Part shown: positions 50,001-62,495 of the stretch, in pieces
Position numbering within the stretch: the first letter of the stretch is position 1
Layout of the letters: every line of letters starts with the position of its first letter
Source: Thereva unica
Taxonomy: Eukaryota > Arthropoda > Insecta > Diptera > Therevidae
Length of the DNA: 64,000 nucleotides
Assembly: GCA_949987705.1 (NCBI GenBank)
Contig: OX465286.1
Location: forward strand, 6,735,445-6,799,444
Reading direction: 5' to 3'
Notes under the pieces: model-generated
Database searches by the model: none
Told to the model about the DNA's origin: nothing
What the model saw: the letters and a program-made list of their open reading frames with translations, nothing else
Made by a program: the position numbers and the translations under genes

Positions 50001-53000
50001 TGGGATTGAATTCACAGCCTCCCTGGGAGGTCCCTAACAATTTCCCATCCAAAAAAGGGCCACTCCAGAATTTTCCCAAAACCGGAAAATTTTCAAAGGG
50101 GTACCCCTTTGGATATTTTTGGTCGATTTCACGAAAGTGCTGGGATCTTAATGAATGGGGTATCGTTGGAAAGGGCTCGCTCCCCGAGTTCAGCGCACTT
50201 TATTTGGTCCAGAAATTCCAAAGGGTTCGGGAGTTATCCCCTCTTTTGTGATTTCCCCAAGGGGGGCTGCAGAACGCCCATTATCTCGGGAAATACTGGT
50301 CAGCCCGGGGTGGGATTGAATTCACAGCCTCCCTGGGAGGTCCCTAACAATTTCCCATCCAAAAAAGGGCCACTCCAGAATTTTCCCAAAACCGGAAAAT
50401 TTTCAAAGGGGTACCCCTTTGGATATTTTTGGTCGATTTCACGAAAGTGCTGGGATCTTAATGAATGGGGTATCGTTGGAAAGGGCTCGCTCCCCCGAGT
50501 TCAGCGCACTTTATTTGGTCCAGAAATTCCAAAGGGTTCGGGAGTTATCCCCTCTTTTGTGATTTCCCCAAGGGGGGCTGCAGAACGCCCATTATCTCGG
50601 GAAATACTGGTCAGCCCGGGGTGGGATTGAATTCACAGCCTCCCTGGGAGGTCCCTAACAATTTCCCATCCAAAAAAGGGCCACTCCAGAATTTTCCCAA
50701 AACCGGAAAATTTTCAAAGGGGTACCCCTTTGGATATTTTTGGTCGATTTCACGAAAGTGCTGGGATCTTAATGAATGGGGTATCGTTGGAAAGGGCTCG
50801 CTCCCCCGAGTTCAGCGCACTTTATTTGGTCCAGAAATTCCAAAGGGTTCGGGAGTTATCCCCTCTTTTGTGATTTCCCCAAGGGGGGCTGCAGAACGCC
50901 CATTATCTCGGGAAATACTGGTCAGCCCGGGGTGGGATTGAATTCACAGCCTCCCTGGGAGGTCCCTAACAATTTCCCATCCAAAAAAGGGCCACTCCAG
51001 AATTTTCCCAAAACCGGAAAATTTTCAAAGGGGTACCCCTTTGGATATTTTTGGTCGATTTCACGAAAGTGCTGGGATCTTAATGAATGGGGTATCGTTG
51101 GAAAGGGCTCGCTCCCCCGAGTTCAGCGCACTTTATTTGGTCCAGAAATTCCAAAGGGTTCGGGAGTTATCCCCTCTTTTGTGATTTCCCCAAGGGGGGC
51201 TGCAGAACGCCCATTATCTCGGGAAATACTGGTCAGCCCGGGGTGGGATTGAATTCACAGCCTCCCTGGGAGGTCCCTAACAATTTCCCATCCAAAAAAG
51301 GGCCACTCCAGAATTTTCCCAAAACCGGAAAATTTTCAAAGGGGTACCCCTTTGGATATTTTTGGTCGATTTCACGAAAGTGCTGGGATCTTAATGAATG
51401 GGGTATCGTTGGAAAGGGCTCGCTCCCCCGAGTTCAGCGCACTTTATTTGGTCCAGAAATTCCAAAGGGTTCGGGAGTTATCCCCTCTTTTGTGATTTCC
51501 CCAAGGGGGGCTGCAGAACGCCCATTATCTCGGGAAATACTGGTCAGCCCGGGGTGGGATTGAATTCACAGCCTCCCTGGGAGGTCCCTAACAATTTCCC
51601 ATCCAAAAAAGGGCCACTCCAGAATTTTCCCAAAACCGGAAAATTTTCAAAGGGGTACCCCTTTGGATATTTTTGGTCGATTTCACGAAAGTGCTGGGAT
51701 CTTAATGAATGGGGTATCGTTGGAAAGGGCTCGCTCCCCCGAGTTCAGCGCACTTTATTTGGTCCAGAAATTCCAAAGGGTTCGGGAGTTATCCCCTCTT
51801 TTGTGATTTCCCCAAGGGGGGCTGCAGAACGCCCATTATCTCGGGAAATACTGGTCAGCCCGGGGTGGGATTGAATTCACAGCCTCCCTGGGAGGTCCCT
51901 AACAATTTCCCATCCAAAAAAGGGCCACTCCAGAATTTTCCCAAACCGGAAAATTTTCAAAGGGGTACCCCTTTGGATATTTTTGGTCGATTTCACGAAA
52001 GTGCTGGGATCTTAATGAATGGGGTATCGTTGGAAAGGGCTCGCTCCCCGAGTTCAGCGCACTTTATTTGGTCCAGAAATTCCAAAGGGTTCGGGAGTTA
52101 TCCCCTCTTTTGTGATTTCCCCAAGGGGGGCTGCAGAACGCCCATTATCTCGGGAAATACTGGTCAGCCCGGGGTGGGATTGAATTCACAGCCTCCCTGG
52201 GAGGTCCCTAACAATTTCCCATCCAAAAAAGGGCCACTCCAGAATTTTCCCAAAACCGGAAAATTTTCAAAGGGGTACCCCTTTGGATATTTTTGGTCGA
52301 TTTCACGAAAGTGCTGGGATCTTAATGAATGGGGTATCGTTGGAAAGGGCTCGCTCCCCCGAGTTCAGCGCACTTTATTTGGTCCAGAAATTCCAAAGGG
52401 TTCGGGAGTTATCCCCTCTTTTGTGATTTCCCCAAGGGGGGCTGCAGAACGCCCATTATCTCGGGAAATACTGGTCAGCCCGGGGTGGGATTGAATTCAC
52501 AGCCTCCCTGGGAGGTCCCTAACAATTTCCCATCCAAAAAAGGGCCACTCCAGAATTTCCCAAAACCGGAAAATTTTCAAAGGGGTACCCCTTTGGATAT
52601 TTTTGGTCGATTTCACGAAAGTGCTGGGATCTTAATGAATGGGGTATCGTTGGAAAGGGCTCGCTCCCCCGAGTTCAGCGCACTTTATTTGGTCCAGAAA
52701 TTCCAAAGGGTTCGGGAGTTATCCCCTCTTTTGTGATTTCCCCAAGGGGGGCTGCAGAACGCCCATTATCTCGGAAATACTGGTCAGCCCGGGGTGGGAT
52801 TGAATTCACAGCCTCCCTGGGAGGTCCCTAACAATTTCCCATCCAAAAAAGGGCCACTCCAGAATTTTCCCAAAACCGGAAAATTTTCAAGGGGTACCCC
52901 TTTGGATATTTTTGGTCGATTTCACGAAAGTGCTGGGATCTTAATGAATGGGGTATCGTTGGAAAGGGCTCGCTCCCCCGAGTTCAGCGCACTTTATTTG

Positions 53001-55120
53001 GTCCAGAAATTCCAAAGGGTTCGGGAGTTATCCCCTCTTTTGTGATTTCCCCAAGGGGGGCTGCAGAACGCCCATTATCTCGGGAAATACTGGTCAGCCC
53101 GGGGTGGGATTGAATTCACAGCCTCCCTGGGAGGTCCCTAACAATTTCCCATCCAAAAAAGGGCCACTCCAGAATTTCCCAAAACCGGAAAATTTTCAAA
53201 GGGGTACCCCTTTGGATATTTTTGGTCGATTTCACGAAAGTGCTGGGATCTTAATGAATGGGGTATCGTTGGAAAGGGCTCGCTCCCCCGAGTTCAGCGC
53301 ACTTTATTTGGTCCAGAAATTCCAAAGGGTTCGGGAGTTATCCCCTCTTTTGTGATTTCCCAAGGGGGGCTGCAGAACGCCCATTATCTCGGGAAATACT
53401 GGTCAGCCCGGGGTGGGATTGAATTCACAGCCTCCCTGGGAGGTCCCTAACAATTTCCATCCAAAAAAGGGCCACTCCAGAATTTTCCCAAAACCGGAAA
53501 ATTTTCAAAGGGGTACCCCTTTGGATATTTTTGGTCGATTTCACGAAAGTGCTGGGATCTTAATGAATGGGGTATCGTTGGAAAGGGCTCGCTCCCCCGA
53601 GTTCAGCGCACTTTATTTGGTCCAGAAATTCCAAAGGGTTCGGGAGTTATCCCCTCTTTTGTGATTTCCCCAAGGGGGGCTGCAGAACGCCCATTATCTC
53701 GGGAAATACTGGTCAGCCCGGGGTGGGATTGAATTCACAGCCTCCCTGGGAGGTCCCTAACAATTTCCCATCCAAAAAAGGGCCACTCCAGAATTTTCCC
53801 AAAACCGGAAAATTTTCAAAGGGGTACCCCTTTGGATATTTTTGGTCGATTTCACGAAAGTGCTGGGATCTTAATGAATGGGGTATCGTTGGAAAGGGCT
53901 CGCTCCCCCGAGTTCAGCGCACTTTATTTGGTCCAGAAATTCCAAAGGGTTCGGGAGTTATCCCCTCTTTTGTGATTTCCCCAAGGGGGGCTGCAGAACG
54001 CCCATTATCTCGGGAAATACTGGTCAGCCCGGGGTGGGATTGAATTCACAGCCTCCCTGGGAGGTCCCTAACAATTTCCCATCCAAAAAAGGGCCACTCC
54101 AGAATTTTCCCAAAACCGGAAAATTTTCAAAGGGGTACCCCTTTGGATATTTTTGGTCGATTTCACGAAAGTGCTGGGATCTTAATGAATGGGGTATCGT
54201 TGGAAAGGGCTCGCTCCCCCGAGTTCAGCGCACTTTATTTGGTCCAGAAATTCCAAAGGGTTCGGGAGTTATCCCCTCTTTTGTGATTTCCCCAAGGGGG
54301 GCTGCAGAACGCCCATTATCTCGGGAAATACTGGTCAGCCCGGGGTGGGATTGAATTCACAGCCTCCCTGGGAGGTCCCTAACAATTTCCCATCCAAAAA
54401 AGGGCCACTCCAGAATTTTCCCAAAACCGGAAAATTTTCAAAGGGGTACCCCTTTGGATATTTTTGGTCGATTTCACGAAAGTGCTGGGATCTTAATGAA
54501 TGGGGTATCGTTGGAAAGGGCTCGCTCCCCCGAGTTCAGCGCACTTTATTTGGTCCAGAAATTCCAAAGGGTTCGGGAGTTATCCCCTCTTTTGTGATTT
54601 CCCCAAGGGGGGCTGCAGAACGCCCATTATCTCGGGAAATACTGGTCAGCCCGGGGTGGGATTGAATTCACAGCCTCCCTGGGAGGTCCCTAACAATTTC
54701 CCATCCAAAAAAGGGCCACTCCAGAATTTTCCCAAAACCGGAAAATTTTCAAAGGGGTACCCCTTTGGATATTTTTGGTCGATTTCACGAAAGTGCTGGG
54801 ATCTTAATGAATGGGGTATCGTTGGAAAGGGCTCGCTCCCCCGAGTTCAGCGCACTTTATTTGGTCCAGAAATTCCAAAGGGTTCGGGAGTTATCCCCTC
54901 TTTTGTGATTTCCCCAAGGGGGGCTGCAGAACGCCCATTATCTCGGGAAATACTGGTCAGCCCGGGGTGGATTGAATTCACAGCCTCCCTGGGAGGTCCC
55001 TAACAATTTCCCATCCAAAAAAGGGCCACTCCAGAATTTTCCCAAAACCGGAAAATTTTCAAAGGGGTACCCCTTTGGATATTTTTGGTCGATTTCACGA
55101 AAGTGCTGGGATCTTAATGA

Positions 55121-57916
55121 ATGGGGTATCGTTGGAAAGGGCTCGCTCCCCCGAGTTCAGCGCACTTTATTTGGTCCAGAAATTCCAAAGGGTTCGGGAG
55201 TTATCCCCTCTTTTGTGATTTCCCCAAGGGGGGCTGCAGAACGCCCATTATCTCGGGAAATACTGGTCAGCCCGGGGTGGGATTGAATTCACAGCCTCCC
55301 TGGGAGGTCCCTAACAATTTCCCATCCAAAAAAGGGCCACTCCAGAATTTTCCCAAAACCGGAAAATTTTCAAAGGGGTACCCCTTTGGATATTTTTGGT
55401 CGATTTCACGAAAGTGCTGGGATCTTAATGAATGGGGTATCGTTGGAAAGGGCTCGCTCCCCGAGTTCAGCGCACTTTATTTGGTCCAGAAATTCCAAAG
55501 GGTTCGGGAGTTATCCCCTCTTTTGTGATTTCCCCAAGGGGGGCTGCAGAACGCCCATTATCTCGGGAAATACTGGTCAGCCCGGGGTGGGATTGAATTC
55601 ACAGCCTCCCTGGGAGGTCCCTAACAATTTCCCATCCAAAAAAGGGCCACTCCAGAATTTTCCCAAAACCGGAAAATTTTCAAAGGGGTACCCCTTTGGA
55701 TATTTTTGGTCGATTTCACGAAAGTGCTGGGATCTTAATGAATGGGGTATCGTTGGAAAGGGCTCGCTCCCCCGAGTTCAGCGCACTTTATTTGGTCCAG
55801 AAATTCCAAAGGGTTCGGGAGTTATCCCCTCTTTTGTGATTTCCCCAAGGGGGGCTGCAGAACGCCCATTATCTCGGGAAATACTGGTCAGCCCGGGGTG
55901 GGATTGAATTCACAGCCTCCCTGGGAGGTCCCTAACAATTTCCCATCCAAAAAAGGGCCACTCCAGAATTTTCCCAAAACCGGAAAATTTTCAAAGGGGT
56001 ACCCCTTTGGATATTTTTGGTCGATTTCACGAAAGTGCTGGGATCTTAATGAATGGGGTATCGTTGGAAAGGGCTCGCTCCCCCGAGTTCAGCGCACTTT
56101 ATTTGGTCCAGAAATTCCAAAGGGTTCGGGAGTTATCCCCTCTTTTGTGATTTCCCCAAGGGGGGCTGCAGAACGCCCATTATCTCGGGAAATACTGGTC
56201 AGCCCGGGGTGGGATTGAATTCACAGCCTCCCTGGGAGGTCCCTAACAATTTCCCATCCAAAAAAGGGCCACTCCAGAATTTTCCCAAAACCGGAAAATT
56301 TTCAAAGGGGTACCCCTTTGGATATTTTTGGTCGATTTCACGAAAGTGCTGGGATCTTAATGAATGGGGTATCGTTGGAAAGGGCTCGCTCCCCGAGTTC
56401 AGCGCACTTTATTTGGTCCAGAAATTCCAAAGGGTTCGGGAGTTATCCCCTCTTTTGTGATTTCCCCAAGGGGGGCTGCAGAACGCCCATTATCTCGGGA
56501 AATACTGGTCAGCCCGGGGTGGGATTGAATTCACAGCCTCCCTGGGAGGTCCCTAACAATTTCCCATCCAAAAAAGGGCCACTCCAGAATTTTCCCAAAA
56601 CCGGAAAATTTTCAAAGGGGTACCCCTTTGGATATTTTTGGTCGATTTCACGAAAGTGCTGGGATCTTAATGAATGGGGTATCGTTGGAAAGGGCTCGCT
56701 CCCCCGAGTTCAGCGCACTTTATTTGGTCCAGAAATTCCAAAGGGTTCGGGAGTTATCCCCTCTTTTGTGATTTCCCCAAGGGGGGCTGCAGAACGCCCA
56801 TTATCTCGGGAAATACTGGTCAGCCCGGGGTGGGATTGAATTCACAGCCTCCCTGGGAGGTCCCTAACAATTTCCCATCCAAAAAAGGGCCACTCCAGAA
56901 TTTTCCCCAAAACCGGAAAATTTTCAAAGGGGTACCCCTTTGGATATTTTTGGTCGATTTCACGAAAGTGCTGGGATCTTAATGAATGGGGTATCGTTGG
57001 AAAGGGCTCGCTCCCCCGAGTTCAGCGCACTTTATTTGGTCCAGAAATTCCAAGGGTTCGGGAGTTATCCCCTCTTTTGTGATTTCCCCAAGGGGGGCTG
57101 CAGAACGCCCATTATCTCGGGAAATACTGGTCAGCCCGGGGTGGGATTGAATTCACAGCCTCCCTGGGAGGTCCCTAACAATTTCCCATCCAAAAAAGGG
57201 CCACTCCAGAATTTTCCCAAAACCGGAAAATTTTCAAAGGGGTACCCCTTTGGATATTTTTGGTCGATTTCACGAAAGTGCTGGGATCTTAATGAATGGG
57301 GTATCGTTGGAAAGGGCTCGCTCCCCGAGTTCAGCGCACTTTATTTGGTCCAGAAATTCCAAGGGGTTCGGGAGTTATCCCCTCTTTTGTGATTTCCCCA
57401 AGGGGGGCTGCAGAACGCCCATTATCTCGGGAAATACTGGTCAGCCCGGGGTGGGATTGAATTCACAGCCTCCCTGGGAGGTCCCTAACAATTTCCCATC
57501 CAAAAAAGGGCCACTCCAGAATTTTCCCAAAACCGGAAAATTTTCAAAGGGGTACCCCTTTGGATATTTTTGGTCGATTTCACGAAAGTGCTGGGATCTT
57601 AATGAATGGGGTATCGTTGGAAAGGGCTCGCTCCCCCGAGTTCAGCGCACTTTATTTGGTCCAGAAATTCCAAAGGGTTCGGGAGTTATCCCCTCTTTTG
57701 TGATTTCCCCAAGGGGGGCTGCAGAACGCCCATTATCTCGGGAAATACTGGTCAGCCCGGGGTGGGATTGAATTCACAGCCTCCCTGGGAGGTCCCTAAC
57801 AATTTCCCATCCAAAAAAGGGCCACTCCAGAATTTTCCCAAAACCGGAAAATTTTCAAAGGGGTACCCCTTTGGATATTTTTGGTCGATTTCACGAAAGT
57901 GCTGGGATCTTAATGA
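55121..57916. repeat. Trimeric periodicity, three rounds of about 932 bp
   Basis: Units 55432, 56364 and 57296 each lack one C in CTCCCCCGAG (near 55460, 56391 and 57322) and lie three monomers apart. Unit starts at 55121, 56053, about 56985 and 57917 are spaced 932 bp. The same one-C loss occurs earlier near 48323, 50183 and 52045 (about six monomers apart). Shared indels at regular spacing favour real copies, but the change is in a homopolymer and could be a recurring base-calling error. Confidence 0.6.
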
Positions 57917-60900
57917 ATGGGGTATCGTTGGAAAGGGCTCGCTCCCCCGAGTTCAGCGCACTTTATTTGGTCCAGAAATTCCAAAGGGTTCGGGAGTTAT
58001 CCCCTCTTTTGTGATTTCCCCAAGGGGGGCTGCAGAACGCCCATTATCTCGGGAAATACTGGTCAGCCCGGGTGGGATTGAATTCACAGCCTCCCTGGGA
58101 GGTCCCTAACAATTTCCCATCCAAAAAAGGGCCACTCCAGAATTTTCCCAAAACCGGAAAATTTTCAAAGGGGTACCCCTTTGGATATTTTTGGTCGATT
58201 TCACGAAAGTGCTGGGATCTTAATGAATGGGGTATCGTTGGAAAGGGCTCGCTCCCCCGAGTTCAGCGCACTTTATTTGGTCCAGAAATTCCAAAGGGTT
58301 CGGGAGTTATCCCCTCTTTTGTGATTTCCCAAGGGGGGCTGCAGAACGCCCATTATCTCGGGAAATACTGGTCAGCCCGGGGTGGGATTGAATTCACAGC
58401 CTCCCTGGGAGGTCCCTAACAATTTCCCATCCAAAAAAGGGCCACTCCAGAATTTTCCCAAAACCGGAAAATTTTCAAAGGGGTACCCCTTTGGATATTT
58501 TTGGTCGATTTCACGAAAGTGCTGGGATCTTAATGAATGGGGTATCGTTGGAAAGGGCTCGCTCCCCCGAGTTCAGCGCACTTTATTTGGTCCAGAAATT
58601 CCAAAGGGTTCGGGAGTTATCCCCTCTTTTGTGATTTCCCCAAGGGGGGCTGCAGAACGCCCATTATCTCGGGAAATACTGGTCAGCCCGGGGTGGGATT
58701 GAATTCACAGCCTCCCTGGGAGGTCCCTAACAATTTCCCATCCAAAAAAGGGCCACTCCAGAATTTTCCCAAAACCGGAAAATTTTCAAAGGGGTACCCC
58801 TTTGGATATTTTTGGTCGATTTCACGAAAGTGCTGGGATCTTAATGAATGGGGTATCGTTGGAAAGGGCTCGCTCCCCCGAGTTCAGCGCACTTTATTTG
58901 GTCCAGAAATTCCAAAGGGTTCGGGAGTTATCCCCTCTTTTGTGATTTCCCCAAGGGGGGCTGCAGAACGCCCATTATCTCGGGAAATACTGGTCAGCCC
59001 GGGGTGGGATTGAATTCACAGCCTCCCTGGGAGGTCCCTAACAATTTCCCATCCAAAAAAGGGCCACTCCAGAATTTTCCCAAAACCGGAAAATTTTCAA
59101 AGGGGTACCCCTTTGGATATTTTTGGTCGATTTCACGAAAGTGCTGGGATCTTAATGAATGGGGTATCGTTGGAAAGGGCTCGCTCCCCCGAGTTCAGCG
59201 CACTTTATTTGGTCCAGAAATTCCAAAGGGTTCGGGAGTTATCCCCTCTTTTGTGATTTCCCCAAGGGGGGCTGCAGAACGCCCATTATCTCGGGAAATA
59301 CTGGTCAGCCCGGGGTGGGATTGAATTCACAGCCTCCCTGGGAGGTCCCTAACAATTTCCCATCCAAAAAAGGGCCACTCCAGAATTTTCCCAAAACCGG
59401 AAAATTTTCAAAGGGGTACCCCTTTGGATATTTTTGGTCGATTTCACGAAAGTGCTGGGATCTTAATGAATGGGGTATCGTTGGAAAGGGCTCGCTCCCC
59501 CGAGTTCAGCGCACTTTATTTGGTCCAGAAATTCCAAAGGGTTCGGGAGTTATCCCCTCTTTTGTGATTTCCCCAAGGGGGGCTGCAGAACGCCCATTAT
59601 CTCGGGAAATACTGGTCAGCCCGGGGTGGGATTGAATTCACAGCCTCCCTGGGAGGTCCCTAACAATTTCCCATCCAAAAAAGGGCCACTCCAGAATTTT
59701 CCCAAAACCGGAAAATTTTCAAAGGGGTACCCCTTTGGATATTTTTGGTCGATTTCACGAAAGTGCTGGGATCTTAATGAATGGGGTATCGTTGGAAAGG
59801 GCTCGCTCCCCCGAGTTCAGCGCACTTTATTTGGTCCAGAAATTCCAAAGGGTTCGGGAGTTATCCCCTCTTTTGTGATTTCCCCAAGGGGGGCTGCAGA
59901 ACGCCCATTATCTCGGGAAATACTGGTCAGCCCGGGGTGGGATTGAATTCACAGCCTCCCTGGGAGGTCCCTAACAATTTCCCATCCAAAAAAGGGCCAC
60001 TCCAGAATTTTCCCAAAACCGGAAAATTTTCAAAGGGGTACCCCTTTGGATATTTTTGGTCGATTTCACGAAAGTGCTGGGATCTTAATGAATGGGGTAT
60101 CGTTGGAAAGGGCTCGCTCCCCCGAGTTCAGCGCACTTTATTTGGTCCAGAAATTCCAAAGGGGTTCGGGAGTTATCCCCTCTTTTGTGATTTCCCCAAG
60201 GGGGGCTGCAGAACGCCCATTATCTCGGGAAATACTGGTCAGCCCGGGGTGGGATTGAATTCACAGCCTCCCTGGGAGGTCCCTAACAATTTCCCATCCA
60301 AAAAAGGGCCACTCCAGAATTTTCCCAAAACCGGAAAATTTTCAAAGGGGTACCCCTTTGGATATTTTTGGTCGATTTCACGAAAGTGCTGGGATCTTAA
60401 TGAATGGGGTATCGTTGGAAAGGGCTCGCTCCCCCGAGTTCAGCGCACTTTATTTGGTCCAGAAATTCCAAAGGGTTCGGGAGTTATCCCCTCTTTTGTG
60501 ATTTCCCCAAGGGGGGCTGCAGAACGCCCATTATCTCGGGAAATACTGGTCAGCCCGGGGTGGGATTGAATTCACAGCCTCCCTGGGAGGTCCCTAACAA
60601 TTTCCCATCCAAAAAAGGGCCACTCCAGAATTTTCCCAAAACCGGAAAATTTTCAAAGGGGTACCCCTTTGGATATTTTTGGTCGATTTCACGAAAGTGC
60701 TGGGATCTTAATGAATGGGGTATCGTTGGAAAGGGCTCGCTCCCCCGAGTTCAGCGCACTTTATTTGGTCCAGAAATTCCAAAGGGTTCGGGAGTTATCC
60801 CCTCTTTTGTGATTTCCCCAAGGGGGGCTGCAGAACGCCCATTATCTCGGGAAATACTGGTCAGCCCGGGGTGGGATTGAATTCACAGCCTCCCTGGGAG

Positions 60901-61959
60901 GTCCCTAACAATTTCCCATCCAAAAAAGGGCCACTCCAGAATTTTCCCAAAACCGGAAAATTTTCAAAGGGGTACCCCTTTGGATATTTTTGGTCGATTT
61001 CACGAAAGTGCTGGGATCTTAATGAATGGGGTATCGTTGGAAAGGGCTCGCTCCCCCGAGTTCAGCGCACTTTATTTGGTCCAGAAATTCCAAAGGGTTC
61101 GGGAGTTATCCCCTCTTTTGTGATTTCCCCAAGGGGGGCTGCAGAACGCCCATTATCTCGGGAAATACTGGTCAGCCCGGGGTGGGATTGAATTCACAGC
61201 CTCCCTGGGAGGTCCCTAACAATTTCCCATCCAAAAAAGGGCCACTCCAGAATTTTCCCAAAACCGGAAAATTTTCAAAGGGGTACCCCTTTGGATATTT
61301 TTGGTCGATTTCACGAAAGTGCTGGGATCTTAATGAATGGGGTATCGTTGGAAAGGGCTCGCTCCCCCGAGTTCAGCGCACTTTATTTGGTCCAGAAATT
61401 CCAAAGGGTTCGGGAGTTATCCCCTCTTTTGTGATTTCCCCAAGGGGGGCTGCAGAACGCCCATTATCTCGGGAAATACTGGTCAGCCCGGGGTGGGATT
61501 GAATTCACAGCCTCCCTGGGAGGTCCCTAACAATTTCCCATCCAAAAAAGGGCCACTCCAGAATTTTCCCAAAACCGGAAAATTTTCAAAGGGGTACCCC
61601 TTTGGATATTTTTGGTCGATTTCACGAAAGTGCTGGGATCTTAATGAATGGGGTATCGTTGGAAAGGGCTCGCTCCCCCGAGTTCAGCGCACTTTATTTG
61701 GTCCAGAAATTCCAAAGGGTTCGGGAGTTATCCCCTCTTTTGTGATTTCCCCAAGGGGGGCTGCAGAACGCCCATTATCTCGGGAAATACTGGTCAGCCC
61801 GGGGTGGGATTGAATTCACAGCCTCCCTGGGAGGTCCCCTAACAATTTCCCATCCAAAAAAGGGCCACTCCAGAATTTTCCCAAAACCGGAAAATTTTCA
61901 AAGGGGTACCCCTTTGGATATTTTTGGTCGATTTCACGAAAGTGCTGGGATCTTAATGA

Positions 61960-62295
61960 ATGGGGTATCGTTGGAAAGGGCTCTGCTCCTCGCGTGTGTC
62001 AGCGCACTTTATTTGTCCAGAAATTCCAAAGGGTTCGGGAGTTATCCCTCTTTTGTGATTTCCCAAGGGGGCTGCAGAACGCCCATTAATCTCGGGAAAT
62101 ACTGGTCAGCCCGGGGGTGGGATTGAATTCACAGCCTCCCTGGGAGGTCCCTAACAATTTCCCATCCAAAAAAGGGCCACTCCAGAATTTTCCCAAAACG
62201 AAAATTTTCAAGGGGTACCCTTTTGGATATTTTTGGGTCGATTTTCCACGAAAGTGCTGGGATCTTAATGAATGGGGTATCGTTGGAAAGGGGAT
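61960..62295. repeat. Degraded monomers at the left edge of the gap
   Basis: Within about 315 bases there are more than ten small changes: CTCTGCTCCTCGCGTGTGTC near 61981, TTTGTCC near 62013, ATCCCTC near 62044, TTCCCAAGGGGGC near 62061, ATTAATCTC near 62087, an extra G near 62115, AAAACGAAAA near 62195, and extra bases near 62219-62248. The mixture of random indels at a contig end is what low-coverage consensus sequence looks like, so these variants should not be read as biology. Confidence 0.8.
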
Positions 62296-62495
62296 NNNNN
62301 NNNNNNNNNNNNNNNNNNNNNNNNNNNNNNNNNNNNNNNNNNNNNNNNNNNNNNNNNNNNNNNNNNNNNNNNNNNNNNNNNNNNNNNNNNNNNNNNNNNN
62401 NNNNNNNNNNNNNNNNNNNNNNNNNNNNNNNNNNNNNNNNNNNNNNNNNNNNNNNNNNNNNNNNNNNNNNNNNNNNNNNNNNNNNNNNNNNNNNN
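62296..62495. other. Assembly gap, exactly 200 N
   Basis: A run of 200 N, a conventional placeholder length, so it gives no information on true distance. The left contig stops at about monomer position 24 and the right contig starts at position 26, so the flanks are in register. The true missing length should therefore be close to a whole number of monomers. The subfamilies on the two sides differ, so part of the array is probably missing or the join is wrong. Confidence 0.97.

Larger units (their letters stand above)
47674..62295. repeat. Zone 5: type A monomers with A at 69, rich in one-base indels
   Basis: Nearly every unit has CCAAAGGGTTC (G69 to A). Exceptions are units near 49226, 49536, 57050, 57296 and 60092, with CCAAGGGG, CCAAGGG or CCAAAGGGG forms. 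No type B unit occurs. One-base losses or gains are common and mostly sit in homopolymer runs, for example near 48323, 49551, 49831, 51944, 52557, 52773, 53175, 53360, 54970, 58071 and 58330. Substitutions other than G69 to A are very rare, so the zone is otherwise highly homogeneous. Confidence 0.88.

Noticed and set aside
61981..62295. Diverged ancient monomers at an array edge
   Set aside because: Changes are almost all small indels, private, and pile up at the contig end, which fits poor consensus better than old divergence. The next units beyond the gap are clean.
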